Source: Cryptomeria japonica (Eukaryota > Streptophyta > Pinopsida > Cupressales > Cupressaceae). From it: a DNA stretch of 32,500 nt. Every line of letters starts with the position of its first letter. Position 1 is the stretch's first letter. The translations under genes were made by a program, and so were the position numbers. Location of the stretch: contig NC_081407.1 of NCBI RefSeq assembly GCF_030272615.1, positions 374,367,518-374,400,017 of the forward strand. The letters run 5' to 3'. The notes below the pieces were generated by a model that was not told the DNA's origin, did not search any database, and saw only the letters and a program-made list of their open reading frames with translations. Of this stretch, positions 19,205-30,179 are shown piece by piece.

Positions 19205-21189
19205 TGTTAGACACAATGCACCACTAAGAGGGGGAGGGGGTGAATCAATGGTTCTCAAATATTTTCCCTTTAGCAACTTTATGTGAGCATACCGATTATT
19301 GGATCTAACTAGGAACAAACTTACCGACAAGAGAGAGGATTGACTCAAATGTAAACACATACAAAGGGACATCTCATAACACCGGATATACAAGGAAAAC
19401 CCAAGATCAGAAAAACCTCAGTAACCAATGTTGCTGGAGTCTACTGCTCCAATCCAGCCTCACAATGAAAACACAATTACAAAGTTTAGGGCACCAACCC
19501 AAGGAGAACCAACCTTTGACTTTAGGGCACCAACCCAAGGAGCACCAACCCTTGACTTTAGGGCACTAACCCAAGGAGCTACAACCCTTGCAATGAGTAG
19601 TGTCCACCATCTAAGCATCAAATACATAAGTAGTTATCTTGTTACAAGTGAATCTTGCAACCATTATACTATATCTTACTCTATCGGTGAGATACCTTCT
19701 CCACTTCACCAACTCACTTCTCTTGATGCTCTTCATCTGTTGATTCTCTACTAGTAAGCCCTACTAGTACACCTCTTTTTTGTTCTTCTCTCACTAAATC
19801 TCCTCCTCACTACTCTACTCTTCACCGGTACTAACACACTGCTAGATCTTTTTCTTCCTTCTCTCCAGCCTCCTTTACTTCTGCTCTTCTGGTATGAACA
19901 CTATCAGTTCTGCTTTTCCACTGGTTGAATGCTTCAACTAGGTTCTCTCTTACTCTCACTCACTTCTTAGATGCTTGTTAAACACTTGGCTGATTTTCTC
20001 TTACACTTGTAGAAGTATCACACTTCGTAGTAGCACAATATTCTTCTCTTCAGCAGCAACAAACATTCTCTACAACCCACACACTTATAGCCAGGTTTTC
20101 CCTCTAGCAACCCATTCAAAATCCAGGCGGTTAGGGTTTCCTCACCATCTTCGAGACAAACCAAATCCAATCAGATCCTACTTGATCTGATCTTCTTGAC
20201 ATCCATTTGCACAAGTCCGCCATTCACGTGCCTTCTAAAATACATTTTCCAAATATAGGGAAGATGACCCTCTATCTTGACCTACATATGTTAAACCACC
20301 ATTAATGGCTCTGTTGTTTCCTTCTTGAGGTCTTCTAATAGCTTAATCTTCTTGCTTCGATCCAGGCGCCAGTCACTCCCTGATTCTTCTCTATTGTTCA
20401 TTCTTCCTCAAGCCACATGCTTCTAACTCGATCCATAAATCATGGGATCCACATCTAGTGCACACCTGTCGAGATACCTAACTCCACACGACACTTCAAC
20501 AACTCCTATGAGCTTGCCACTTTGACTCCCTGTGGCATCCACATCAACAAACTATTAACTTAACTTTTTCAATCGGTCCAAATATGATCACCGACCAAAA
20601 CACTCTACCGGTTCTTCTTTCTTGTAGGTTTACTAACCCTGCCGATATCTCACATTCTACCGGTTAGCTCCTCATGTTTTCCCTTTGATATACTTGTCGG
20701 TGGAACACTTAAACTGGTCTTCAGTCATGACTATCCAAGAGTGCTCATTCCCACAAGAGGGAAGTCTTCTATATCTGCACCTTGTCCATATTATTGGTAA
20801 ACACTCATATTGGTAAACCCTCTTGATAACACAAGTCATCAACCTTCACCAGACTCTATCTTCAATTAGGTATGATTCCTCTGTCTACATCTACTTAGTC
20901 TTTCCTTCTCCTTGATCAATTTGGACCTTATCTCAACCAGTTTGTCAAGATGACAAACACATCACTTCTTTGTTGTACATTCCTTCTATATCTCATCACA
21001 CAGGTCAGGCACTGACTCGTGTACTGGTGACTCCTGAGCTCATCTCCCTTACTTTACCAGTTTTTTGAAACACAAGGTGATATCAGAGATATCACATCCT
21101 ATACTCCTCCATAGTAGTGTTGCACAACCATCTCTTCTACCGATGGTAATCTCATATCGGTTGACATCAATGACAACACAATGCCAACA
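19205..21189 (-). mobile_element. 3' LTR of element G
   Basis: 1,985 bases, TGTTAGACAC...TGCCAACA, with the shared LTR motif at 19223-19247 (reverse). It contains three 36-base tandem repeats at about 19484-19592. A plus-strand open frame of 108 codons over these repeats is not thought to be a gene. Confidence 0.88.
19484..19592. repeat. 36-base tandem repeat, three copies, in the LTR of G
   Basis: Units near 19486, 19522 and 19558 read TTTAGGGCACCAACCCAAGG followed by AG(A/C)ACCAACCC. The truncated right LTR retains one unit from 22201. The LTR of D has diverged versions at about 28354-28450. Confidence 0.85.
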
Positions 21190-21201
21190 ATCTCCCCCTT
21201 T
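21190..21201 (-). other. Polypurine tract of element G
   Basis: ATCTCCCCCTTT on the plus strand, which is AAAGGGGGAGAT in element sense, touching the 3' LTR. Confidence 0.88.
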
Positions 21202-22198
21202 GGCATTGATGTCAACACATGTAGTATCTAGCATACTACATAGTCTTTCTCCCCCTTACTGTGATCCATGAATCCACACACATGTAGTATGCGGTATACT
21301 ACAGAATCCTTCTCCCCCTTTGACAACAATGGCAAAGGGCACTATCAAGACATTGTTTCTCTTTATATGTACTAGTCACTAACAGAATACTTTCTCCCTC
21401 TTTGTCTTCATTTGATGTAATTCCTCCTTTGATACCACTTGTTATCTTGTCACCAATTGTTACATCTTCTCAAGTCACAACACTTGAGATGGGGAACTTA
21501 ACCATCAACTGATACCAATTGAGCATGCACGTTCGATGCAATTTGAACTCAATTTGCAGAAAGACTAATACCAATTATTGATGTGTTAGTGAATACTAAT
21601 CACCTACCAGTCATCCTACAACACCTCTGCAATCTCCATCTCCTGGAGTTTGGGTAGTTAGTATCCTTGCAAGTTCAAGCAAGCCAGCTCTTTATCATGA
21701 TCACTTAAACTCCCCCTGAGTCATACATCTCAGGTTCTTATCTTCGGTCAGGTATAGTACCAGAAATCCAATCTTCTCCATATACTGGTTTAGTTGTGCA
21801 TATGAGATCATCTGATGATATTTCAACTTTATTGTATCCACCATAGCCTATGAAATGATCCTGGATCTTCATAATGCCAGATAATGATTTCATCATGCCA
21901 TAAAGTAAACCAGTTAGCCCAAGAGCATGCATGCCTGCATGATCAACATGGGGCCATCATATGTCATTTAGGTCTTTTCCAATACCACCTAAGACATAAC
22001 TTCACTCCATGCTATCGGGGCTATTGCAATGATCTTTAGCTTCATTGCCTTACATAACCTTTAATTACCTATTAGAATTCATGTCGGTAACATCCTACAT
22101 ATATTGATTAACATCTAATACATATTGTTAACCTTCACTTATTGACACATGCAAAAGTGATCCATCATTGATCTGTAGGTGTGTAGTCAAGGAAGCCT
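21202..22198 (-). other. Non-coding internal region of element G
   Basis: No gag or pol motif is visible on either strand. It contains extra PPT-like runs near 21248, 21308 (TTCTCCCCCTTTGACAAC), 21390 and 21708. Two partial PBS-like strings, ACTGATACCAATT (21508-21520) and CTAATACCAATT (21565-21576), match only the first part of the initiator-Met tRNA complement. A 64-codon minus-strand open frame (21932-21738) has no recognised similarity. Confidence 0.65.
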
Positions 22199-23844
22199 GA
22201 CTTTAGGGCACCAACCCAAGGAGCTACAACCCCTGCACTGAGCTACAACTTAGTGTTCACCATCTAAACATCAAATACATAAGTAGCTATCTTGTTACAA
22301 GTGAATCTTGCAACCATTATCATATATCTTACTTTGACAGTGAGATACCTTCTCTACTTCACCAACTCACTTCTCTTGTTGCTCTTCACCTATTGCTTCT
22401 CTACCGGTAAGCCCTACTAGTACACCTCTCTCCTATTCTACTCTCACTAAATCTCCTCCTCACTACTCTACACTTCACTGGTACTAACACTCTGCCATAT
22501 CTTTGTCTTCCTTCTCTACAACCTCCTTTACTTCTGCTCTTCTGGTATGAACACTACCAATTCTTCTTTTCCACTGGTTGAATGCTTCAACCAGGTTCTC
22601 TCTTACTCTCACTCACTTCTCAGATGCTCATTAAACACTTGGCTGATTTTCTCTTACACTTACAAAAGTATCACACTTCGCAATAGCACAATATTCTTCT
22701 CTTCAGCAGCAACAAACATTCTCTATGACCCCCACACTTATAGCTAGGTTTTCCCTCCAAAAACCAATTCAAAATCTAGGCGGTTAGGGTTTCCTCACCA
22801 TATTCAAGACAAACCAAATCCAATCAGATCCTGCTTGATCTGATCTTCCTAACATCCATCTGCACAAGTCTGCCATTCATGCACCTTCTAAAATACATTT
22901 TCCAAATATAGGGAACATGACCCTCTATCTCGACCTACATCTATCAAACCACCATTAATGGCTCTATTGTTTCCTTCTTGAGGTCTTCTAATAGCCTGAT
23001 CTTCTTGCTTTGATCCAGGCGCTAGTCACTCCCTAATTCTTCTCTATTGTTCATTCTTCCTTGAGCCACACGCTTCTAACCTGATCCACAAATCATGGGA
23101 TCCACATTCAGTGCACACCTGTCAAGATACCTAACTCCACACAACACTTCACCAAATTTTTCAAGCTTTCCACCTTGACTCCTCGTGGCATCCACATCAA
23201 CCAACTGTTAACTTGGCATTTTCAGTCGTTCCAGATAGGATCACCGACCAAAAAACTCTACCAGTTCTTCTTTCTTGCCAGTTTACTAACCCTGACGATA
23301 TCTCACATTCTACCGGTTAACTCCTCATGTCCACCCTTTTCTATACTTTCTAGTGGAACGCTTAAACCGGTCTTCAGTCATGACTATCCAAAGAGTGCTC
23401 ATTCCCAGAAGAGGGAAGTCTTTTGTATCTGTACCTTGTCCATATTACTAATAAAACACTCATACTGGTAAACCCTCTTGATAACACAAGTCATCAACCT
23501 TCACCAAACTCTATCTTCAGTCAGGTCTGATTCATCTGTCTGCATCTACTCAGCCTTTCCTTCTCCTTGATCAGCTTAGACCTTATCTCAGCCGGTTTGT
23601 CAAGATGAGAAGCACATCACTTCTTTGTTGTACATGCCTTCTCTATCTCATCACACAGGTCAGGCACTGACTTGTGTACTAGTGACTCCTGAGGTCATCT
23701 CCCTTACCTTACTAGTGTTATACAACACAAGGTGATATCCAAGATATCACATCTTGTACTCATCCATAGCAGTGTTGCACAACCATCTATTCTACCAATG
23801 GTCATCCCATACCGGTTGACATCAATGACAACACAATGCCAACA
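22199..23844 (-). mobile_element. 5' LTR of element G, truncated
   Basis: Matches about 19555-21189 of the left copy, beginning within the repeat unit GACTTTAGGGCACCAACC and ending TGCCAACA at 23844. The expected TGTTAGACAC start, the shared LTR motif and the adjacent PBS are missing, so a deletion removed this junction. Confidence 0.87.
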
Positions 23845-23849
23845 AGGCT
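23845..23849. repeat. Target-site duplication of element G, right copy
   Basis: AGGCT, identical to 19200-19204, within the RT frame of D. Confidence 0.9.
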
Positions 23850-24298
23850 TTCTTCAACTGGCATACAAAACTCTCATCATCATGTAATAGATATACTTCT
23901 AGTTGTTCCATATACACCTCTTCTTCAAGATTACCATACAAGAATGCATATTTGACATCCATTTGGTAAACCTTGTATCCTTTATAGGAAAAGAAAGCTA
24001 AAAACATTCTTATTGCCTCTAACCTTGCAACTAGTGCAAAGGTTTCTTCTAAGTCAATACCTTCCACTTGAGCACACCCTTTGTAAACTAACCTTGCTTT
24101 ATGTCGGATTATCTTTCCTTGTTCATTCATCTTGTTCTGGTAGACCCACTTTGTACCTATGACATTCTTGTTTGTCGGTCTAGGAACAAGTTCCCAAGTT
24201 TGATTTTTCTCAATTTGTTTTAGCTCTTCATCCATGGCATCTACCCACTTCTCACTTTTGCTAGCTTCATCAAAAGTTTTGGTCTCAAGTTTTTTCAT
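23850..24298 (-). pseudogene. Element D reverse transcriptase, N-terminal part
   Basis: First half of the copia RT. Visible motifs run from WVDAMDEELKQIEKNQTWEL and PRPTNKNVIGTKWVYQNK, through ARLVYKGCAQVEGIDLEETFA (family: KGYAQ.EG.DY.ETFAPV), ARLEAIR, VYQMDVKYAFLYGNL (usual SAFLNG changed) and EEEVYMEQ, to FVCQLKKAL, where element G is inserted. No stop lies within this part. The same register continues upstream to 24565. Confidence 0.92.
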
Positions 24299-24565
24299 GA
24301 GGCATAAATTTACCTACTCATCATCTCGAAATAGTCTCCTTCTGGTCTGCACACCTTCATTTTTATCTCCTATGATATGTACTTCCAGATGGTTCTTCTG
24401 TACGTACTGGTTGGGGTTCCTCCTTGGTGCTTCTTCCATTGGTCTATTGTCATATTGTTCTTCATAGTCAATATCTGAATAATCAATGTAGGGTGTTGAT
24501 GCATATTTTCTCCTATGTAGGTCTTCATCTATTCTCACATTTATACTATCAACATTTTTTCTCAA
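24299..24565 (-). pseudogene. Element D pol linker between integrase and RT
   Basis: Acidic, Arg- and Asn-containing spacer (NVDSINVRIDEDL, DYSDIDYEEQYDNRPMEE, VQTRRRLF) that joins integrase to RT in copia polyproteins. It is in register with the RT part, with one stop at 24314-24316. A frameshift near 24560-24640 separates it from the integrase frame. Confidence 0.8.
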
Positions 24566-25380
24566 TTTCTTGTTGTATAATTTGTAGGCTTTGCTATTGG
24601 TTGAGTAACCCAGGAAGATTCCTTCATCACTCTAGGAATCAAACTTCCTAATCCATTAGCATCTCTTTTGATGAAACACTTACTTCCAAACACTCTAAAA
24701 TGCTTGAGTGATGGTTTTCGGTCATACCATAACTCATAAGGAGTCATTCTACTTTTTACTCTTAACTATACCTAGCTTATTGTATAGACAACAGTATGAA
24801 CTACTTCTTTCTAGTATGTATTTGGTATGCTGGCCTCATTCAACATTGTTCTAATCATCTCCTTCATTGTCCTATTCTTCCTTTCTACCACACCATTTTG
24901 TTGTGGTGTTCTTGCTACTGAATACTATCTCTGGATTCCATGTTTCTCACAGTAATCAATAAACTCATTTGAAGAATATTCTCCACTCCAATCTAATCTT
25001 AAGAAATTTAACCGGTGTCCACTATCATTTTCTACCATCCTTCTAAAAATCTTGAATCTTTAAAATGCTTGAGATTTGTCATGTAAAAATGTCACCCAAG
25101 TCATCCTTGAGTAGTCATCAATGAATGGCATGAAGTATCTTTCATCGGTCAAAGCCCTTGTCCTTGTTGGTCCACACAAATCTGTATGTACTAACTCCAG
25201 AGGTATTGAGGTATTGTACTCTTTTGTTTTGCAAATTACTTTTATTTTATTGCCTCTGATGCATTCATCACAAAAATTAGTTGTCAGTTTAGTTATTTGT
25301 GGAATATTTCTTACATACCGGTTTTTGCTTATCTTCACCGGATTATCAAAGTTCACATGGCCTAATCTCTGGTGCCACAA
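24566..25380 (-). pseudogene. Element D GAG-pre-integrase zinc region and integrase core
   Basis: Starts with the integrase zinc-binding HHCC segment (WHQRLGHVNF ... CDECIRGN). Then comes the core: Asp in HTDLCGP (about 25180-25182), Asp in LRLDWSGEY (24991-24993) and Glu in NGVVERKNR (24883-24885). The last two are 35 residues apart, as expected for D,D(35)E. The C-terminal MTPYELWYDRKPSLKHFRVFG box follows. Stops occur near 25060, 24930 and 24850, and the frame shifts after GLG near 24640. The spacing between the two Asp codons (189 bases) serves as a reference for the deletion in element B. Confidence 0.9.
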
Positions 25381-26240
25381 CTAGCTTTCATCAACATGTC
25401 CCATCATGCATTGGGGCTCATAGCATTCCTTCAAATTGTAGACATTACCATTTGTCCTCTTTCCTTCTGCTACAACCTGACCGGTACTCTACTTGCTTAT
25501 CTGACAACCGGTACAGTCAAATGTGAACTTGTACCCTTTATCACACATCTAACTTACACTTAGGAAATTATGCTTTAGTTATTCCACATAGTACACATCA
25601 TGAGCCTTGAGATTTCTATCAATATTCAATGTACCCTGACCCTTAATCTTGATAGAGGATTTGTCACCAAACCGGACATGACCACCATTCCAATCATCAA
25701 GCTTGATAAACTTTTTCTTGTCTCTGGTCATGTGATTTGAGCAGCCACTATCAACTACCCATAGATTCCTTCTTTCAGCATTGAGAGCAGTCTGCAGAAT
25801 CAAGCTTGACTCCGTCTTATTCTTCTCCTTCTCTACCCAAACCTGATTCTCTTCTTTCTTTTCCTCTTCTATCATCTTGTGTTTTGATTTTGTCTTTGCC
25901 TTATGATCCGATATTGTTTTCTTTTGCTTGTCATTTCTCAACTTACAATGCCTTGCTAAGTGACCAAAATTTTGACACTTATAACATTTCACATTAGCAT
26001 TGAAAGATATATTCAAGGCATTCTTGTAGAACATCTTCACATTTCTCCTACACTTATAACTCTTATGACCAAACTCACTACAATTATAACATGTCACATT
26101 TATACTTTGTAATGTGGCAAATGAGTTTCTACTCTCAAAACTGGGGTTTACATTCATCTTCCTATAATCTATAATTCTATTACCGAACTTATTACATCGG
26201 TGACAATAACCATGAAAGTTTGGAGCATATCGGTGAGGTT
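25381..26240 (-). pseudogene. Element D second zinc-knuckle cluster and protease
   Basis: Two complete CCHC knuckles are visible, CYNCSEFGHKSYKC (26091-26050) and CYKCQNFGHLARHC (25986-25945). A third, degenerate one lies just upstream near 26203 (CHRCNKFGN, His and last Cys lost). A Lys/Glu-rich linker follows, then the protease box WVVDSGCSNHMT (catalytic Asp at about 25750-25752) and FIKLDDWNGGHVRFG. A stop lies at 25579-25581. The register is the same as the coiled-coil part upstream and the integrase downstream, so this is one polyprotein. Confidence 0.88.
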
Positions 26241-26976
26241 GCCTTGGTTCTGCAAGTGACTACCTCACCAGGGGTCTTCCTTTCATGTTGCTAACTCTGG
26301 TGAATCCTTTATGATCAACTCTTGCATTTCTCCTTTCATTTTCATGTTGGTATATTGAGTATGGCCTCTAGTTCATGGATTGTGTATACCGGTTTGTGTG
26401 GTGGTTTCTAACTACATCTGCATATGTCTTCTTACTAGTATCCTTGCTTATTGTGAATTTCTTCTTCTCTTCACCTTCATTTGTAGAAGTGAACTGTATC
26501 TCCTTACCGGATGTGTCCTTGTTGCTTGAACTTTTCCCTTATTCCAATCCTAAGCCACTGGTATCTTTAGATGATTTTTGTTTTCTCAACATCTTGTCCA
26601 AGGCTTCGGTGTTGCCTTCATATTTGCTTCTCACTTTCATTTCTACGTTACTTTCTTCAAGCTCCTTTCTAAGCTTCACTATTTCAGCTTCCAGATCTTG
26701 ATGCTCCTTCTTTTCACTCAAGCCGGTACTAGTAACTTCATAGATCCTCTTGGCCTCTTCCAATTGAAGTTTCAGATTTGCAATTATTTTCTTGGATTCT
26801 TTAAGAGATTTCTCCAATATCTCTTGTTCTTTAGCTTCAACCATTTTCACCTTCTTCAGATCTCTTCTCATTTTCTTCATCTCTTCCAAGGCACTAATGA
26901 GCTCTACTTCAAGATCTACTTCTCCTTCTTGCTCTTCTTCTTCTCCTTCTTCTGGTACCGAGACATCTTGAGCCAT
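26241..26976 (-). pseudogene. Element D gag coiled-coil segment
   Basis: An acidic start (MAQDVSVPEEGEEEEQEGE) is followed by about 120 residues of Lys/Glu/Leu-rich heptads (SALEEMKKMRRDLKKVK, LKESKKIIANLKLQLEEAK), then LDKMLRKQKSS and SGLGLE, a junction also seen in ORF1 of element A (LDEQLNSRRP, AGLGY). A stop lies at 26539-26541, and the same frame continues toward the zinc cluster with a few more stops. It is in register with the zinc-knuckle part of gag at 27070-27387. Probably a multimerisation region (inference). Confidence 0.82.
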
Positions 26977-27984
26977 AAAAAGATTTATGCTGACTTCATC
27001 TTCACTGTAGTTGTCATCTGAGGCACTCTCCTCATCTGAGGTGTCCTTTTCATGTGTGTAAAGTCTTCCCTACTTCCAATTGTCTCTTCCACCATGTTGG
27101 TAGATGTTCTTCTTGTTGTCTTTACCAAATGATCTGCTACCACTTGATTGACCATCTTCATCCTTATCCCCATAGGAACATTTGGCAACAAAATGTCCAA
27201 TCTTTCCACAATTGAAACATTTCAAGGGCAGCTTGCCTTTGTACTTACTGGAACCCCTCTTGAGTCTTCCGACAAATTTTTCCATGATATAATCATAATC
27301 TTCACCGATTACATCTTGAGCATAATCTTCTTTTCCTTTCCTTGATGTTTTGAATGGAGCTTCTTTCTTTACTTGATACAGTATCATCTGTCCTCATCTC
27401 ATAAGCGGTTAGGGAACCATATAGCTCATCCATTGTAAAGGTTTTGATATCTTTTGCTTCTTCTATTGTTGAAACCTTTGTATCATACTTAGATGTGAGA
27501 GATCTTAGTACTTTCTTTACTACCACCTCATCTTTTAATTCTTCTCCAAGCCCTCTAATGGTGTTTGTTGTTTCGTCAATCCTTTGGAGATAGTCAGCAA
27601 TATTCTCTTCATCTCTCATCTTCAAACTCTCAAGTTGTGCTCTCAACGTCTGTAACTTGGCTTCCTTAACTTTAGCATTGCCTTCAAATATTTTCTTCAG
27701 CTTATCCCAAGTTTCTTTAGTAGGTGAGTAGTGTATAACCTTAACAAACTCATTATCAGATAATCCACTAAGAATGGCATTTTAGCATTAGCATTGTTCT
27801 CATATTCTTTCTTAGCATCTGGATCAGTAGGGAGAAAACTTGGGATTGTATACCCATTCACAACTGACATCCATACATCAAAACCTAGAAAGGACAAATA
27901 GGTTTCCATTCTTCTACTCCAAAAGGAATAGTTGATGCCATCAAATATAGGAGCTTTTGAGGAGGCAAATTCATTTCTTGCCAT
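26977..27984 (-). pseudogene. Element D gag: capsid and first zinc knuckle
   Basis: Starts MARNEFASSK at 27984, about 60 bases inside the PBS. Capsid-type features are FDGINYSFWSRRMETYL, W..LKKIFEG, LRAQLESLKMRDEENIADYLQRI and LTAYEMR, a UBN2-like gag. Two frameshifts are visible: near 27780 (after ENNA) and near 27380 (after YEMRTDD). The third register carries SSKYKGKLPLKCF and a complete CCHC knuckle CFNCGKIGHFVAKC (27219-27178). A stop follows at 27070-27072. The downstream part leads into the coiled coil. Confidence 0.9.
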
Positions 27985-28045
27985 TGTGAATACTTGATAG
28001 AATCTACCCAAGCTAGAGAATGCATTGACAAAATAGGGCACCTAG

Positions 28046-28057
28046 GCTCTGATACCA
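28046..28057 (-). other. Primer binding site of element D
   Basis: GCTCTGATACCA on the plus strand, which is TGGTATCAGAGC in element sense, two bases from the LTR. It is complementary to initiator-Met tRNA. Confidence 0.93.
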
Positions 28058-28059
28058 AT

Positions 28060-29779
28060 TGTTGGACACAATGGATCACTGAGAGAAGGGTGAATCAGTG
28101 ATTTAAACACTTTTTTCTTAATTAAGGATATACCGATATAATATAGGTCAAACAGAGTGTTGACCGACAAACCAAACAATGCAAACTAAGTGTGTGAAAG
28201 GATTTTCTATAACTTCAATATACCAAATACACAAGAATGCATCACATAACACCAGATATATGAGGAAAACCCAATGTGGGAAAAATCTCAGTGAGAATAG
28301 TTATTGGAGATCTTTTTCTCCAATCTAGCCTCACAATGAAAATGATCTGATTACAATTTTAGGGCACCAACCCAAGGAGCGCTGACTCAAAGGAGCACCA
28401 ACCCCTAAATAGTTTATAGGCTACAACCTAAAGGAGCTACAACCCCTACACTAAGAACCTACTTAGTGAAGACAATACCAAGATTCAAATACACAAATAA
28501 ATTCTCTGTTACAAATGAAGTTTTGCAACCTTTCAAAACTCTACTCTATCGGTTTCAATCTTACCGGTATGTGAGAACTCTACACACCTTGCAATAATGC
28601 CTTTATGTAGATTCTTACTCTTCTAAAACCTACTCTCCTCTTGACTATTGAATTCACTTCACACTTGACCACACACAGATGCCTTCTTGATCAGTCACAC
28701 TCCACTGTTTAGTTTAACTATTAGACCTGCAACAGTCTACCGGTTCCTCTGTCTCTACTGGTCAAACCCTCTCACCGGTTACTCCTACTAACTCACTTTG
28801 CAACTTTCTTAGAACAAATTATAAGGAATATTTTCTTTTCTCAATCTCTCTTCACTCTCCTTCTTCACATCAGGCATCAATTATTTATGTCTCAAGCTCA
28901 CATATTTAACACCTAAGGTTCCTGCCAAAAAACCGCATTCAAACAATCTCGTGTTAGGTTTTTTGCCTTCACCAACTTGATCCATATTTGATTTAATTCA
29001 ATCTACTTTTCCAGGGATATGATCTTTATGTCATTGATCAACACCACCAAAGCTTCGCATTCTAATGTGCATTTTCTAAATTTGGAGGTCTGCACCATGC
29101 TTTTATGTCATATGCCATTAATGGCTCAGTCATTTCCTCTAGAAAATGAGTACGAAGATCAAACCTTCTAGTAGGATCAGTTCATTTGCTTTTCAGCTTG
29201 TCTTCCTCTAGCCGCAATCCTTTGGCATCCTCCATGACTTGCAGGTTCTTAATAAAAGTCTACCTGCTTGCTGACTTGTTGCATCGATGCACACTTCACT
29301 GACTTGTGCAACATTACCACCTAGCATCCAATTGTCATCTTTATCGACATCCACCTCTTCTTGGTTTGCTATGTCAGTTTGACATTATTCATTGACCAAG
29401 ATTGACTACTAGTTCAGTTCACCTTAATTGTATAACCATAAAATATCCTCTTTACCACCAGCACATCCTCCTGATAATTGCCTTCTGGTATGTCTTCATG
29501 CCATTCTTTATGTTCTGCTCATCAGGTGTTATTGTGATTCAAATAGCATTCTGCCTCTTCATCACAAATAAACAGCCAACCTTCATACCGGTTTATGCCC
29601 TACCAGTAATAGCTCAAGCATGCCAACACACTCTTGCATTTCACCTCATATCGGTGGTATCATCTTTCAACTCATAGCATACTTCTCTTCTTTATTGAAT
29701 CACTCTTCTTCATACCGGTTGACATCAATACTGGTATCCAACGATACTGGTTAACATCAATGACAACTCAATGGCAACA
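28060..29779 (-). mobile_element. 5' LTR of element D
   Basis: 1,720 bases, TGTTGGACAC...TGGCAACA. It is placed by the PBS at its left edge and by similarity of both ends to the LTR of G. The shared LTR motif is at 28078-28100 (reverse), and there are diverged copies of the GGGCACCAACCCAAGGAG repeat. The partner LTR is outside the window, so the right edge rests on CAACA and on the match to the end of G. The TSD would be TGGAT (29780-29784). Confidence 0.82.
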
Positions 29780-29784
29780 TGGAT

Positions 29785-30167
29785 ATCCATCAATCTTGTG
29801 GTTTTCATGTTTATTTTTCACTAAGCATTGATGAAGGTATAGGCTACTCCTTTTGGGAGCGAGTCTGATTTAATGCTCTGTTATAATTTTTTTGATTTAT
29901 GTAGCAGAGATGATGAAAGAGGCAGCAACAAAATTAAAGACAAGCAATGCATTTACATCTTAGGAATTGTTGTCAAAGGGGTAGAAGAAAAGAATAGAAA
30001 TTAGATATGGCAGACATGTGAGAAGTTAAAGATCAAAAATTTGAGTGAAGCATTGGTTAAGGGGGGGATGACAAAAGGAGAACCGACAGAGATGTGATAT
30101 CGGAAAGCAAGTTACAAATGATGATAATATTATGATTGTGTATTTGATTAGTGTTGCCATCAATTCC
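29785..30167 (+). other. 3' internal end of element E
   Basis: Sequence between the LTR of D and the PPT of E. A short plus-strand open stretch near 29890-30003 (about 38 codons) shows no recognisable motif. No RNase H or envelope feature is visible. It is most simply the 3' non-coding part of E, whose coding body lies beyond D to the left of the window. Confidence 0.5.
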
Positions 30168-30179
30168 AAAGGGGGAGAT
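30168..30179 (+). other. Polypurine tract of element E
   Basis: AAAGGGGGAGAT followed at once by TGATGGCATT, the LTR start. It gives the plus orientation of E. Confidence 0.85.

Larger units (their letters stand above)
19205..23844 (-). mobile_element. Element G: non-autonomous LARD-like LTR element in the RT of D
   Basis: Two related copies (19205-21189 and about 22199-23844) flank roughly 1 kb without gag or pol. The whole is bounded by TGTTAG...CCAACA and an AGGCT duplication. The PPT is at 21190-21201. The right copy lacks about 350 bases of its inner end, and the PBS was probably lost with them. Minus orientation follows from the PPT. The LTR shares long stretches with the 5' LTR of D (TAGGGCACCAACCCAAGGAG, AGCCTCACAATGAAAA, GACATCAATGACAAC), so G looks like a non-autonomous relative of D. 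LTR copies differ by about 9% over 180 bases by eye. Confidence 0.88.
18293..29779 (-). mobile_element. Element D: Ty1/copia LTR retrotransposon, minus strand, partly in window
   Basis: D has a 5' LTR 28060-29779, PBS 28046-28057, gag 27984 leftwards, then protease, integrase, RT and RNase H. It is cut at 18293 by the LTR of C, and the rest of RNase H and the 3' LTR lie left of the window. Element G (19205-23844) sits inside its RT. Removing G and one AGGCT copy puts the RT frame back in register (453 bases, divisible by three, between reference codons). There are frameshifts near 27780, 27380 and 24620 and many stops, so it is dead. Confidence 0.92.

Noticed and set aside
19428-19754. Plus-strand open frame of 108 codons with a repeated RAPTQGAPT pattern
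   Set aside because: The repetition comes from the 36-base tandem repeat in the LTR of G; it lies within an LTR and has no conserved counterpart in the other copy.
26578-27021. Plus-strand open frame of 147 codons, Phe/Leu/Ser-rich
   Set aside because: It is the complement of the Lys/Glu-rich coiled-coil gag of D; hydrophobic composition is expected opposite such a sequence.
28046-28057. tRNA gene suspected from the initiator-Met match
   Set aside because: Only about 12 bases match and they lie beside an LTR, as a primer binding site does; there is no cloverleaf.
29634-29831. Plus-strand frame of 65 codons across the end of the LTR of D
   Set aside because: It spans the LTR boundary and a TSD, so it cannot be an old coding unit.
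29890-30003. Short plus-strand frame before the PPT of E as a gene end
   Set aside because: About 38 codons with no motif; it is not distinguishable from chance.
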